From the NCBI GenBank assembly GCA_965370805.1, contig CBDUVZ010000036.1:1-24374 (forward strand): a DNA stretch of 24,374 nt, read 5' to 3'. The translations under genes were made by a program, and so were the position numbers. Shown piece by piece: positions 8,253 to 16,791 of the stretch. The stretch is from CBDUVZ01 sp965370805. Lineage in GTDB: Bacteria > Hydrothermota > Tepidihabitantia > Tepidihabitantales > Tepidihabitantaceae. How positions within the stretch are numbered: position 1 is the stretch's first letter; every line of letters begins with the position of its first letter. Below the pieces are notes generated by a model that was given only the letters and a program-made list of their open reading frames with translations, was not told where the DNA came from and searched no databases.

Positions 8253-10967
8253 ATGAGAATCCTCACAGTACTGGCAGTCACCGCCGGAGTTCTGCTTGCG
8301 GTCCCGGTCGGAATCGAACCGGTGACGGTTACCGGCGCGGACGGAACCGAACAGGTCTACTACCGCATCAACACCGGCTCCGGAACGATTGGAAACTTCC
8401 CGGCGCAACCCGCCGCGCCCCCGCGTTTCCCGGCCGATACCGGCGTGCTCTGGGTGGACCGCAACCACCGCGCCTCCATCTGCCAGTCAATCGCCCTGTC
8501 CGGCGACGGCAGGCACATCATCGCCAACTGGAACATGAACGACCAGCGTGCCGGGTACTATCGAACCCTGGCCACCAACGTGCCGGTCTGGGAAAGCCCG
8601 GGCGGATTCCGCTGGGCATACGGGGGTCGGCAGGCCGGTGCCTCGGTGGACGGAAGCGTGCTCTCCCTGTCTTCGAAGAGCCGGTGTCACAAATGGTCGC
8701 GCAACAATTCGGTGCCGGACTGGACCTACGCCTACCCGACTTCCTTCCACGGCTGCTCCCGCGCGTCGCACGACGGGTCGGTCGTAGCCGCGGTCCAGTA
8801 CTCGACCGCCTACGCGTTCGACGCGGCATCGGGCGAAACTCTCTGGACCGCTGAGTACTCCGGGGCTTCCCGGCTCCAGGGCCTCGACGTCTCCGACGGC
8901 GGTTCGATCATCGCGGTCACCATCTATGACTCATGCATGGTCTTCGAGAACGGAACCCGCCGCGGCGCGGTTCCAATCGGCGCGTCCAACTGCGGCACCC
9001 AGTATCCCGCCGTGCTGTCCGGCGACGGCGACCTGCTTGTGACCGGCGACTACTATGGCCGGGTCAAGCTCTACCGCTGGACCGGGTCCGCCTACGTGCA
9101 GCGCTGGAGCGCGTCGGTCGGCACGCCGTGGGTTGCCGGCATCGGCATCTCACGTGACGGTTCGACCATCGCCTGCGGCACCGGGTACGAGAACGGCAAG
9201 CTCTGCGTGTTCGACTCCAGTTCCGCCACCCCGCTCTGGACCTACCAGGACTACGGCAGCGCGGGCGCATACGTACCTTCGGTCGCGCTGTCCGCGGACG
9301 GGTCGCGGATTGCGGCCGCGTCCTGGGGCGACCGCGCCACTTCGGGCACGTTCAAGGTGTTCACGGTTCACAACCGGTCCGACACAACACCGCTCGTCAC
9401 GATCATCCGGGACCAGGAACTCGGCTCCCTGTTCTGCTGCGACATCTCGGACGACGGCCAGTTCGCGGTCTGTGGCGGCAAGGCGGTCCACGCCCAGATC
9501 ATGGGCAACGGCGGCGAAGTGTACGCCGTGATCATCGGCGCGGCCGAATCCACCAATGTCGGCATGCAGGCAATCACTTCCCCGGACCCGTTCCTCCAGG
9601 TCGGCACCCAGGTGTTCCCGGAAGCAACGGTGCGCAACTTCGGCGACGACACGACCAGCTTCTACGTTCACCTCAAGATCCACAACACCACGGACTCCAC
9701 GATCTACCACGACAGCTCCGAAGTAGCGGACCTACCTCCTCAGCAGTCCCGGGCCGTCATGTCCGCAAGCTGGACCCCGACCGCCTACGACATGTACCGG
9801 TTCGAGTTCTACACCGTGCTTGCCGGCGACGAGTATCCGGGCGACGACTCGCTCTCGCTCCGGGCCAAGTGCTTCCACGACGCCCTGCCCACTTCCGTCA
9901 ACCCGCCCTGCGCCGAGAATACTGTCAACCATACCCTGGCCCCGCGGATGACCGTGCGCAACAACGGCTCCTACACCGAAGCGATGGACTGCCTGCTCGT
10001 CATCTACGACTCGGCCGGTACGCCGGTGTATACCGACTCGGGCCAGACCGCAAACATCGCCCCGGAGGCATCGGCGACAGTATCTTTCACCGACTGGATC
10101 CCGACCAACGTCGGTCGGTACACCGCAATCGGCGTGGCACACGCGCCCGAAGACCTCTACCCTGACAACGATACTCTGAACAGGGAATTCCAGGTCACCT
10201 TCGAGATCATGTACGACGACGGTGGCGCAAACGCATACTACTGGGTCGGCCGCAACGACAACGACAAGTTCTACGTCCGCTTCACTCCGACCCTGACCGC
10301 GCCGCTCTCCATTCGCCGTGGCCGCATCTACGTCAACATGGCCAACACCCCGTTCGACTACGTCATGGTCTGCAAAGACGCCAGCGGCCTGCCCGACACC
10401 AACAGCGTGCTCCAGACCGTGGCCGACGTCAGGGCGCCGGTCGCACCCGGCTGGGCCGAATTCAACCTCGACATCACCCTGGCCAACCTTGACGACATCT
10501 GGCTCATCTGCCACTGGCCCCCGGGCTCGCCCGCAATGGGCGTCGGAGCCGACAACACCGCGCCGATCGACCTCCGCTCCTATTGCTCGTCCAACCAGGA
10601 CCCGTTTGAGCTCTGGACCAGGCACGACTGGATGATACGCCTCACCCAGTCACCGGAAGTGGGCCTCGCCGGCAACAACCTCGCCGCCAAACGCGTCCTC
10701 CGACTCGCGCCGCCGATGCCCAATCCGTTCTCGCGCCGGGTCAGCCTGAGCTACGAAGTCCCGCTCGCAACCGAAGTCCAGCTCAAACTCTTCGACGCCA
10801 CCGGCCGCCAGGTCGCGTGCCTCGCCAGCGGCCTCCACCAGCCCGGCAAGTACCAGTGCACCTGGCAGACGTCGGACCGGCGACCAGGCGCAGGCGTGCT
10901 CTTTGCGAAACTCATCACCCCCGAGACCGGGGAATCCCGGGTGCAGAAGCTCGTCCTGCTCGACTAG
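8253..10967 (+). CDS. secreted beta-propeller protein with CARDB-like domains and T9SS-type sorting domain (copy 2)
   Basis: 904 aa, with the same architecture as its upstream neighbour: signal peptide (about 1-17), propeller to about 425, two CARDB-like domains (NVGMQAI; MTVRNNGSYTE), the YDDGGANAYYWVG domain, and a sorting domain (PNPFSRRVSL, LKLFDATGRQVACL, FAKLI). The two copies are nearly identical in the sorting domain and in several propeller segments such as GTPWVAG-GISRDGSTIACGTG. They are looser in the first 250 residues, which suggests surface regions diverging while the structural and sorting parts are conserved. The leader CCGAAGGAGACACAACC matches that of copy 1, so the duplicated unit included the ribosome-binding site. 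The ATG is well placed. Role unknown. Confidence 0.9.
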   Translation: MRILTVLAVTAGVLLAVPVGIEPVTVTGADGTEQVYYRINTGSGTIGNFPAQPAAPPRFPADTGVLWVDRNHRASICQSIALSGDGRHIIANWNMNDQRAGYYRTLATNVPVWESPGGFRWAYGGRQAGASVDGSVLSLSSKSRCHKWSRNNSVPDWTYAYPTSFHGCSRASHDGSVVAAVQYSTAYAFDAASGETLWTAEYSGASRLQGLDVSDGGSIIAVTIYDSCMVFENGTRRGAVPIGASNCGTQYPAVLSGDGDLLVTGDYYGRVKLYRWTGSAYVQRWSASVGTPWVAGIGISRDGSTIACGTGYENGKLCVFDSSSATPLWTYQDYGSAGAYVPSVALSADGSRIAAASWGDRATSGTFKVFTVHNRSDTTPLVTIIRDQELGSLFCCDISDDGQFAVCGGKAVHAQIMGNGGEVYAVIIGAAESTNVGMQAITSPDPFLQVGTQVFPEATVRNFGDDTTSFYVHLKIHNTTDSTIYHDSSEVADLPPQQSRAVMSASWTPTAYDMYRFEFYTVLAGDEYPGDDSLSLRAKCFHDALPTSVNPPCAENTVNHTLAPRMTVRNNGSYTEAMDCLLVIYDSAGTPVYTDSGQTANIAPEASATVSFTDWIPTNVGRYTAIGVAHAPEDLYPDNDTLNREFQVTFEIMYDDGGANAYYWVGRNDNDKFYVRFTPTLTAPLSIRRGRIYVNMANTPFDYVMVCKDASGLPDTNSVLQTVADVRAPVAPGWAEFNLDITLANLDDIWLICHWPPGSPAMGVGADNTAPIDLRSYCSSNQDPFELWTRHDWMIRLTQSPEVGLAGNNLAAKRVLRLAPPMPNPFSRRVSLSYEVPLATEVQLKLFDATGRQVACLASGLHQPGKYQCTWQTSDRRPGAGVLFAKLITPETGESRVQKLVLLD

Positions 10968-10985
10968 GACGCCCGACCGAATCCG

Positions 10986-11013
10986 GACAGCGGCGGCGCA
11001 AGCCGCCGCTGTC
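10986..11013 (+). terminator. strong hairpin closing the hslU-argF-propeller unit
   Basis: A perfect 12-bp inverted repeat, GACAGCGGCGGC (10986-10997) with GCCGCCGCTGTC (11002-11013), encloses a GCAA tetraloop of the stable GNRA class. It lies 18 bp after the stop at 10967. The following TCTTCAC is only moderately T-rich, but position and stability support a terminator or mRNA 3'-end stabiliser. Confidence 0.7.
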
Positions 11014-11061
11014 TCTTCACGCCCCGCCCGACCGCCGGGTTCGATCTGGTCCACCCATCGC

Positions 11062-11089
11062 TTGACTTCGCCGCGTTCCCGGGTAGCTT
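11062..11089 (+). promoter_or_regulatory. putative promoter of the SIMPL gene
   Basis: TTGACT at 11062-11067 and TAGCTT at 11084-11089 have a 16-bp spacer. Transcription would start near 11096, just upstream of the GGAGG at 11102-11106. That fits the GTG start at 11112 and rules out the TTG at 11088, which lies inside the -10. Confidence 0.6.
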
Positions 11090-11111
11090 GAGCGCAAAAC
11101 CGGAGGTAACT

Positions 11112-11822
11112 GTGAGAAAAAGCCTGCTGTCCGCCGCCGCGGCCGTGCTGATGGCCGCATCACTCGGTACTGCGGCCGAGAATCCGCGCACGCTCGCTGT
11201 GACCGGCACCGCCCAGGTGTCGGTGTCGCCTGATATCTGCCACATGACCTTCATCGTCGCCACCGAGCACAAGAACAGCGCGGTCAAAGCGTACCGGGAA
11301 AACAACCGCATCATGACCGAAGTACGCGACGCCATCCGTGATATCGGACTCGAATCGAAGGACATCCAGACGCAGAACTTCACGATCACGCCCGAGTACT
11401 ACTGGGACGACGACCGGGACCGGAACGTATTCGAAGGCTACGAGGTATCGCATTCCCTGTTCGTGAAAGTGCACGACCTCGAACAGGTATCCAATATCCT
11501 GGACGCCGCGGTCACCGCCGGCGCGACCCAGGTCTCAGGCGTCAACTACACGGTCGAGAATCCGAAGAAGTACCTCGTCGACGCCCGGGTCGCGGCAATC
11601 AAGGCAGCGCGCAAGAAGGCGGAACTGATGGCCGAGACCGCGGGAGTGACGCTGCTGAAGCCGATGTCAATCTCCGAGTACGAACCCGGCGGTTGGAATC
11701 GATTCGCTGCCCAGGCCAATGTCGCGTTCGATGCCACGTCAACGTACGGCGGCGGGATTTCGCTCGAACCCGGCGAGGTGAAACTCTCACTGACGGTGAA
11801 TATCACCTACGAAATCAAGTAG
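11112..11822 (+). CDS. secreted SIMPL-domain (DUF541) protein
   Basis: 236 aa. The start is GTG at 11112, preceded by GGAGG with 5-nt spacing. A signal peptide (about 1-21: a basic start, then an Ala-rich core ending GTAAEN) is followed by a SIMPL/DUF541 domain. The domain opens with TLAVTGTAQVSVSPD and includes the KDIQTQNFTITPEYYW segment and a conserved end (LEPGEVKLSLTVNITYEIK). Members are periplasmic or envelope proteins of poorly defined function. It is preceded by its own promoter and followed directly by the promoter of the oxidoreductase operon, so it is probably monocistronic. Family assignment is confident; physiological role is not. Confidence 0.85.
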   Translation: MRKSLLSAAAAVLMAASLGTAAENPRTLAVTGTAQVSVSPDICHMTFIVATEHKNSAVKAYRENNRIMTEVRDAIRDIGLESKDIQTQNFTITPEYYWDDDRDRNVFEGYEVSHSLFVKVHDLEQVSNILDAAVTAGATQVSGVNYTVENPKKYLVDARVAAIKAARKKAELMAETAGVTLLKPMSISEYEPGGWNRFAAQANVAFDATSTYGGGISLEPGEVKLSLTVNITYEIK

Positions 11823-11833
11823 GCCGGCCGGAG

Positions 11834-11861
11834 TTGACGACCGGAACGGACAGCCTATAAT
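11834..11861 (+). promoter_or_regulatory. promoter of the 2-oxoacid:ferredoxin oxidoreductase operon
   Basis: TTGACG at 11834-11839 and a perfect TATAAT at 11856-11861 have a 16-bp spacer. This is the best promoter match in the window. Transcription would start near 11868, 20 nt before the ATG at 11888. Confidence 0.75.
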
Positions 11862-11887
11862 TGCAGCCTTCACAGTCGAGTACTGCA

Positions 11888-12181
11888 ATGAACTACTGGC
11901 GCAAACCCCTTGATGCTGACCGGGTCCGGCCGCCCCACGGCACAGTCCATATCATGATCAACCGCTGCAAGGGCTGCGGTTTCTGCATCAAGTACTGCCC
12001 GCGCAAAGTCCTCGAGTTCTCCGAGGAATTCAACCGCAAGGGCTATCACCCGCCGCTGGTGCTCCGTCCCGATGATTGCGTGAGCTGCGGGCTGTGCGAA
12101 GTAATCTGCCCGGAGTTCGCTATCTGGGTCACCCCCGACCCTGAGCCGGAAAAGGAGAAGGCTGGTGAGCAAAAAGGATAG
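11888..12181 (+). CDS. korD: 2-oxoacid:ferredoxin oxidoreductase, delta (ferredoxin) subunit
   Basis: 97 aa with two [4Fe-4S] binding motifs, CKGCGFCIKYCP and CVSCGLCEVICP. It is the electron-exit subunit that passes electrons from the TPP site to ferredoxin. I chose ATG 11888 because the in-frame TTG upstream (11861) overlaps the -10 and lies before the expected transcription start. It is the first gene of the operon and overlaps the alpha gene by 17 bp. The proline/glutamate-rich tail (PDPEPEKEKAGEQKG) also encodes the ribosome-binding AAAAGGAG for that gene. Substrate specificity cannot be read from this subunit. Confidence 0.88.
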   Translation: MNYWRKPLDADRVRPPHGTVHIMINRCKGCGFCIKYCPRKVLEFSEEFNRKGYHPPLVLRPDDCVSCGLCEVICPEFAIWVTPDPEPEKEKAGEQKG

Positions 12182-13322
12182 CGGGCTGCTGACCGGTCCC
12201 CATTACTGGGACGGCGACTACGCCTGCGCCGAAGGAGCGATTGCCGCCGGGTGTCGGTTCCTGGCCGGGTATCCGATAACCCCGTCGACCGAAATCGCCG
12301 AACACATCGCCGCCCGGTTCCCGCTGGTGGGCGGCACCTACATTCAGATGGAGGACGAACTCGCATCGATGGCCGCGATAATCGGCGCTGCCTGGGGTGG
12401 AGCCAGGACGATGACGGTCACGTCCGGCCCGGGCTTCTCGCTGATGCAGGAGAATATCGGGCTCGCGGTCATGACCGAAACGCCCTGCGTAGTGGTCAAC
12501 GTCCAGCGGGGCGGCCCTTCGACCGGGCTGCCGACCCTGACCGGCCAGCAGGACATGATGCAGGCCCGCTGGGGCTCGCACGGCGACTATGAAATTATCG
12601 CCCTCTCCCCTTCTTCTCCCCAGGAATGTTTCGACCTGATTGTGACCGCGTTTAACCTCAGCGAGCGCTACCGGGTTCCGGTGATGTTCATGATGGACGA
12701 GTGCGTGGGCCATATGACCGAAAAGGTAGTGGTTCCCTCGCCGAGCAAAATCCACGTCCAGCACCGGCGCTGGTACCGCGGCGCCCGTGACAAGTACAAG
12801 CCCTATGCCCCGGGGAAAGACGGAGTCCCGCCCATGGTCAAAGCCGGAGACGACTACCGGTTCCATGTCACCGGCCTGACCCATGACGCACGGGGCTACC
12901 CGGTCATCAACGCCGCGTGCCAGAAGACGTGCGTCTCCCATCTCATCGACAAGATAAAAGGCAACACCGACAAGATAGCCATTATCGAAGAGGACCAGGT
13001 CGAGGGTGCCGACGTGGTTGTGGTTTCTTACGGCATCAGCTACCGCGTCGCCACCCGGGCCGTTGACCTGGCACGGAAGAAAGGCATCAGAGTCGGCACC
13101 ATGCGGCTCGTCACCATCTGGCCCTTCCCCGAAACACGGATTATCGAACTGGCAAAGAAAACAAAGTGCCTGGTGATGCCCGAAATCAACATGGGCCAGG
13201 TCTATCTGGAGATGGAGCGCTGTGCGGCCCGCTACTGCCGGACCCGGCTCGTGCCGCATTGCGGCGGCTGGGTGCATGACCCGAAGGACATCCTCAAGGC
13301 AATCGTCGAAGGGGTGAAGTAA
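12165..13322 (+). CDS. korA: 2-oxoacid:ferredoxin oxidoreductase, alpha subunit
   Basis: 385 aa, the pyrimidine-binding half of a TPP-dependent oxidoreductase. The family signature YPITPSTE is at 36-43, followed by QMEDELASMAAIIGAAWGG, TSGPGFSLM and QRGGPSTGLPT. The C-terminal transketolase-like domain (from about 275) includes GISYRVATRAV and the MPEINMGQ region. With the beta, gamma and delta subunits it oxidises a 2-oxoacid to an acyl-CoA with reduction of ferredoxin, or runs in reverse. 2-Oxoglutarate is the most likely substrate because sucCD lies in the same window, but branched-chain 2-oxoacids (VOR) are possible. The start is GTG with AAAAGGAG upstream; the TAA stop shares one base with the beta start. 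Confidence 0.9.
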   Translation: MSKKDSGLLTGPHYWDGDYACAEGAIAAGCRFLAGYPITPSTEIAEHIAARFPLVGGTYIQMEDELASMAAIIGAAWGGARTMTVTSGPGFSLMQENIGLAVMTETPCVVVNVQRGGPSTGLPTLTGQQDMMQARWGSHGDYEIIALSPSSPQECFDLIVTAFNLSERYRVPVMFMMDECVGHMTEKVVVPSPSKIHVQHRRWYRGARDKYKPYAPGKDGVPPMVKAGDDYRFHVTGLTHDARGYPVINAACQKTCVSHLIDKIKGNTDKIAIIEEDQVEGADVVVVSYGISYRVATRAVDLARKKGIRVGTMRLVTIWPFPETRIIELAKKTKCLVMPEINMGQVYLEMERCAARYCRTRLVPHCGGWVHDPKDILKAIVEGVK

Positions 13323-14212
13323 TGAAACATACCGCTGTTCCGCTCGACCACGACCAGCACCACCCGCTTGAGCCTTACCTCCGAATGGACCGCATCCCCC
13401 ATATCTGGTGCTCGACCTGCGGCCTGGGCACCGTCCTCAACGCGTTCCTGACCGCAATCAAGAACAGCGGCATCCCCCGGGAGGAGATTGCGGTCGTGTC
13501 CGGCATCGGCTGCACCGGCCGGACTGCCGGCTACGTCAACCTCGACTCGTTCCACACCACCCACGGTCGCGCCATCCCGTTCGCGACCGGCCTGAAGCTC
13601 GCCAACCCGAAGCTGACCGTGGTGGTCATATCCGGCGACGGCGACCTGGTCGCAATCGGCGGCAACCACCTGATTCACGCCGCCCGCCGCAACATGGACA
13701 TCAATATCATCTGCGTCAACAACTTCAACTACGCGATGACCGGGGGCCAGTTCGGTCCCACCACCCCGCAAACGGCCCGCACCACGACCACCCCCTACGG
13801 CAGCTTCGAGCACCCGTTCAACGTCCCGTTCCTGGCCGATTCGTGCGGTGCGACCTACGTCGCCCGGTGGACCGCGCTCCACGTCCGCCACGTGACTGCC
13901 TCGATCCAGGAGGCCCTGCAGCGCCGCGGCTTCAGCTTCATCGAAATCATCTCGCCCTGCCCCACCGTCTACGCCCGGCGCAACCGGCTCGGCACCGGCC
14001 TCGACCTGCTGCAGTTCTACCGTGAGAACTCGGTCATCAGGAACGGCGTCGACACCCGGGAATGCGACATCAGGTTCCAGGAGCAGCTCGTACTGGGCAA
14101 GTTCGTTGACGTGGAGAAACCGACCTACCTCGACACCATGACCGGCTACCTCCAGCGGTCGGTCGGCAAGCGCTACGTACCCTACCAGGGGCCGATGAGC
14201 GATGGAGATTAA
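13322..14212 (+). CDS. korB: 2-oxoacid:ferredoxin oxidoreductase, beta (TPP-binding) subunit
   Basis: 296 aa. It binds TPP-Mg through GDGD (105-108) and NN (133-134). It carries CSTC (30-33) and GIGCTGR (61-67), whose cysteines bind the proximal cluster in this family. DSFHTTHGRAIPFATG is the typical substrate/CoA-side segment. Together with the alpha subunit it forms the active site. Its length is normal for the KOR/VOR group. Its ATG overlaps the alpha stop by one base (TAATG), and its 3' end overlaps the gamma gene by 11 bp, so the subunits are translationally coupled. Confidence 0.92.
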   Translation: MKHTAVPLDHDQHHPLEPYLRMDRIPHIWCSTCGLGTVLNAFLTAIKNSGIPREEIAVVSGIGCTGRTAGYVNLDSFHTTHGRAIPFATGLKLANPKLTVVVISGDGDLVAIGGNHLIHAARRNMDINIICVNNFNYAMTGGQFGPTTPQTARTTTTPYGSFEHPFNVPFLADSCGATYVARWTALHVRHVTASIQEALQRRGFSFIEIISPCPTVYARRNRLGTGLDLLQFYRENSVIRNGVDTRECDIRFQEQLVLGKFVDVEKPTYLDTMTGYLQRSVGKRYVPYQGPMSDGD

Positions 14213-14759
14213 GTTCTCCGGGTTCGGGGGCCAGGGCATCATCCGGATGGGCCTGATTCTGGGCCGGGCTGCCTCCATCTTTGGCGACAGGAACGCCACC
14301 CTGACTCAGAGCTTCGGACCGGAGGCTCGGGGCGGTGCCTGCTCGGCCCAGCTCATCGTATCTGAAGACCGGATACTCTACCCGTACCTGAGCAAACCGG
14401 AGGTTCTCGTCGCCATGTCCCAGGAAGCCTACGACCGGTTTGAACCCGGCCTGAAGGGCAACGGCATCCTGCTGACCGAAGAAGACCTGGTGCGTACCCT
14501 TCCTCCCCGCAAGAAAATCAGGCAGTATTCGGTGCCGGCCACCCGCATCGCGGAGAAAATGGGCAACCGGATGTTCGCCAACCTGGTGATGCTGGGCTTC
14601 ATGGCTGCCATTACCGGGATTGCTGACAAAGAAGCGCTCCGCAAGGCGCTGCCCGGACTGGTGCCTGACCGGTCGCTCGAAAAGAACCTGGTGGCGTTGG
14701 AGCAGGGCTTCGGACTCGGTCTGGAAAAGAAACAGAAAACCACCGATGCACACGGATGA
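14202..14759 (+). CDS. korC: 2-oxoacid:ferredoxin oxidoreductase, gamma subunit
   Basis: 185 aa gamma domain of the oxidoreductase, which helps bind CoA. It begins with the family signature GFGGQG (7-12) and continues with SFGPEARGGACSAQLIVS and the NRMFANLVMLGF region. It completes a four-subunit delta-alpha-beta-gamma enzyme. The last seven codons (KTTDAHG) and the stop come from CACCGATGCACACGGATGAC. This resembles the reverse complement of the dispersed 'CCGTGTCCATCCGTGG' word, so the C-terminus seems to have been replaced or extended by repeat DNA; family homology ends near GLGLEKK. Confidence 0.9.
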   Translation: MEIKFSGFGGQGIIRMGLILGRAASIFGDRNATLTQSFGPEARGGACSAQLIVSEDRILYPYLSKPEVLVAMSQEAYDRFEPGLKGNGILLTEEDLVRTLPPRKKIRQYSVPATRIAEKMGNRMFANLVMLGFMAAITGIADKEALRKALPGLVPDRSLEKNLVALEQGFGLGLEKKQKTTDAHG

Positions 14760-14816
14760 CAAGCCGGGCTCGGCCGGGGCTGGAACGTGAAAGGCCCGTC
14801 GTCTGACCTGCATCTG

Positions 14817-14839
14817 CCGGTGTTGACCGGTGGTTTTTC
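14817..14839 (+). terminator. small hairpin with T-run between korC and the flavoprotein gene
   Basis: CCGGT (14817-14821) and ACCGG (14826-14830) pair around GTTG and are followed by TGGTTTTTC. The stem is only 5 bp, so it may be an attenuator or have no role. If it works, it would separate the oxidoreductase genes from the electron-transfer genes. The 109-bp gap holding it (14760-14868) contains no gene. Confidence 0.3.
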
Positions 14840-14868
14840 TCCCCGGCAGTTACCGACCGGAGGCTGAA

Positions 14869-16791
14869 TTGAACAGCGCCGACCTCGCCCTGGCCCGAAT
14901 CAGCCGGGCATTTCAGCAGGGCAAAGCCACGCTCGCCGCCGCCGGGACCGACCACGAGTTCAAAGTCAGGTCGATTCCCGACTCCGCATGCCGGGTCGCC
15001 TGTCCGGCCGGGGTCAATGTCAAAGCCTATGTCGGCCTGATTGCAGCCCGCCGGTTCGACCGGGCGCTCGAAGTGGTAGTCGAAACCAACCCGCTGCCCG
15101 GAATCTGCGGCCGGGTGTGCACCCACCCGTGCGAGTCGGAATGCCGGCGCAGCGATATCGACGCGCCGGTCGCCATCCGCACCCTGAAGCGATTCATCGC
15201 CGACTACGCGCTTGACTCCCCGCCGGTTCGGCTCCCGCCGGAGACCCCGAAACGCCGGCAGCGGATTGCAGTCGTCGGTTCCGGTCCGGCCGGACTCACC
15301 GCGGCCAACGACCTGGTCCGGCTGGGCTACCGGGTAACCGTCTTCGAAGCACTCGCAAGACCCGGCGGCATGCTCCGGGTTGGCATTCCACGGTTCCGGC
15401 TCCCGCACGACGTCATCGACCAGGAAATCGGAATCATCACCGGCCTGGGCGTCAACATGGAGACGAATGCCCGGATTGAGGATCCCACCGAACTCCTGGC
15501 CCGCGATTTCAACGCCGTCTTCTATGCGATTGGCGCTCACCGCGGCATCGGACTCGGACTGCCGCTCGAAGATGAACTGGAAGGCATCGTTGACTGCACC
15601 CGATTCCTGCGCGCCGCCAACCTCGGCGAAGCCGAACGCCTCCAGGGCAGGATTCTTGTCATCGGCGGCGGCAACTCCGCTATCGACTCGGCGCGCGTCG
15701 CCCGGCGCCTGGGCGCGCGCGAAGTACAGATTCTCTACCGCCGCACCCGCAAGGAGATGCCGGCCGACGAAGAGGAGATCAAGGACGCGCTCGCCGAAGG
15801 CATCGATATCCAGTACCTGGTCCAACCCGTGGAACTGCTGCACAAGGACGGCCGGTTTGCCGGACTCCGCTGCATCCGGACCAGGCTCGGCAAGCCCGAT
15901 TCGAGCGGCCGGCGCAGGCCCGTGCCCATACCCGGCTCTGAATTCGACGTGCCGGCCCGCCTCATCGTCAAAGCAATCGGTCAGCGGCCCGACACCGGCT
16001 CACTCGCCGACACCGGGGTCGCGCTGACCAGGTGGGGAACCGTCGAGGCCGACGCTGAAACCTGCGCCACCGGAATCCCGGGGCTCTTTGCCGGCGGCGA
16101 CGTGGTAACCGGCCCGGCCACTGTTATCGGCGCTATCGCCACCGGACATCAGGCCGCACGCGGCATCCACTCCTACGTCGCGCACGGCCGGACCCCGCTC
16201 CCGACTCCCGCCACCGGTGCCCACGAAACCGAACTCCTCGCGCCGGGATTGACCGCGGTGCTGGTGGACCGGGTCACGCCGCGCCGGACATCGAAGCGGG
16301 GAATGAAAGCGTTCGACGAAATCGAACAGCCGCTCTCCGAATCCGAAGCGATTACCGAAGCCGGCCGCTGCCTGCGCTGTGGCCCGTGCAGCGAGTGCGT
16401 TCAGTGCCACGCGCAATGCCCGCGGCGGCAAATTGCGCTCCGGGTTCCGGGCTCGGAACAGGAACTGCTGGTGAGAATACCGGCGTTCGATGCGGTCTTT
16501 CCGGACCCATCCCGGCCCCGGACTCTCACTGTCAGCCGTCCGGGCGCGAAGCCGGTAGCCCTGGACGCAATCCCCATTCTCAGTTGGGTGGACCCGGAAC
16601 TCTGTCGCGGATGCGGCCGGTGCATCGAAGCCTGTCTCCATGAAGCAATCAAACTCGTCAAGTGGCGCAGCGATTGCGAAGTCGCGGAAGTGAATGCCGA
16701 GCGCTGCCACGGCTGCGGCAACTGCCTGACCGTCTGCCCCAGCGGTGCGCTTCACGACCGGCCCCGGATTGAGGTCAACCCCGATGAGTAG
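14869..16791 (+). CDS. GltD/NfnB-like NAD(P)H flavoprotein with C-terminal ferredoxin domains
   Basis: 640 aa. N-terminal Fe-S domain (about 35-115) with cysteines in CRVAC (41, 45) and CGRVCTHPCESEC (80-92), as in glutamate synthase small subunit and NfnB. FAD-binding VVGSGPAGL (136-144), PGGMLRVGIP, NAD(P)-binding VIGGGNSAID (265-274), YRRTRKEMPA, and the second FAD signature GLFAGGDVVTGP. A C-terminal extension holds a Cys cluster from 501 (CLRCGPCSECVQC) and two [4Fe-4S] motifs from 579 (CRGCGRCIEAC) and 613 (CHGCGNCLTVCP). No glutamate synthase large subunit is present. The Hdr neighbours suggest that it feeds electrons between NAD(P)H and the Hdr complex. The start is TTG at 14869 with GGAGG at 5-nt spacing; a GTG at 14830 lies in the hairpin. 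Confidence 0.85.
   Translation: MNSADLALARISRAFQQGKATLAAAGTDHEFKVRSIPDSACRVACPAGVNVKAYVGLIAARRFDRALEVVVETNPLPGICGRVCTHPCESECRRSDIDAPVAIRTLKRFIADYALDSPPVRLPPETPKRRQRIAVVGSGPAGLTAANDLVRLGYRVTVFEALARPGGMLRVGIPRFRLPHDVIDQEIGIITGLGVNMETNARIEDPTELLARDFNAVFYAIGAHRGIGLGLPLEDELEGIVDCTRFLRAANLGEAERLQGRILVIGGGNSAIDSARVARRLGAREVQILYRRTRKEMPADEEEIKDALAEGIDIQYLVQPVELLHKDGRFAGLRCIRTRLGKPDSSGRRRPVPIPGSEFDVPARLIVKAIGQRPDTGSLADTGVALTRWGTVEADAETCATGIPGLFAGGDVVTGPATVIGAIATGHQAARGIHSYVAHGRTPLPTPATGAHETELLAPGLTAVLVDRVTPRRTSKRGMKAFDEIEQPLSESEAITEAGRCLRCGPCSECVQCHAQCPRRQIALRVPGSEQELLVRIPAFDAVFPDPSRPRTLTVSRPGAKPVALDAIPILSWVDPELCRGCGRCIEACLHEAIKLVKWRSDCEVAEVNAERCHGCGNCLTVCPSGALHDRPRIEVNPDE

Noticed and set aside
14823..14850. 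Promoter before the flavoprotein gene (TTGACC at 14823-14828)
   Set aside because: No acceptable -10 box lies 16-18 bp downstream, and the -35 candidate is part of the hairpin.
14830..14868. GTG at 14830 as the start of the flavoprotein gene
   Set aside because: It lies in a small hairpin and has no ribosome-binding site. The TTG at 14869 has GGAGG with the same 5-nt spacing as the gene at 11112.
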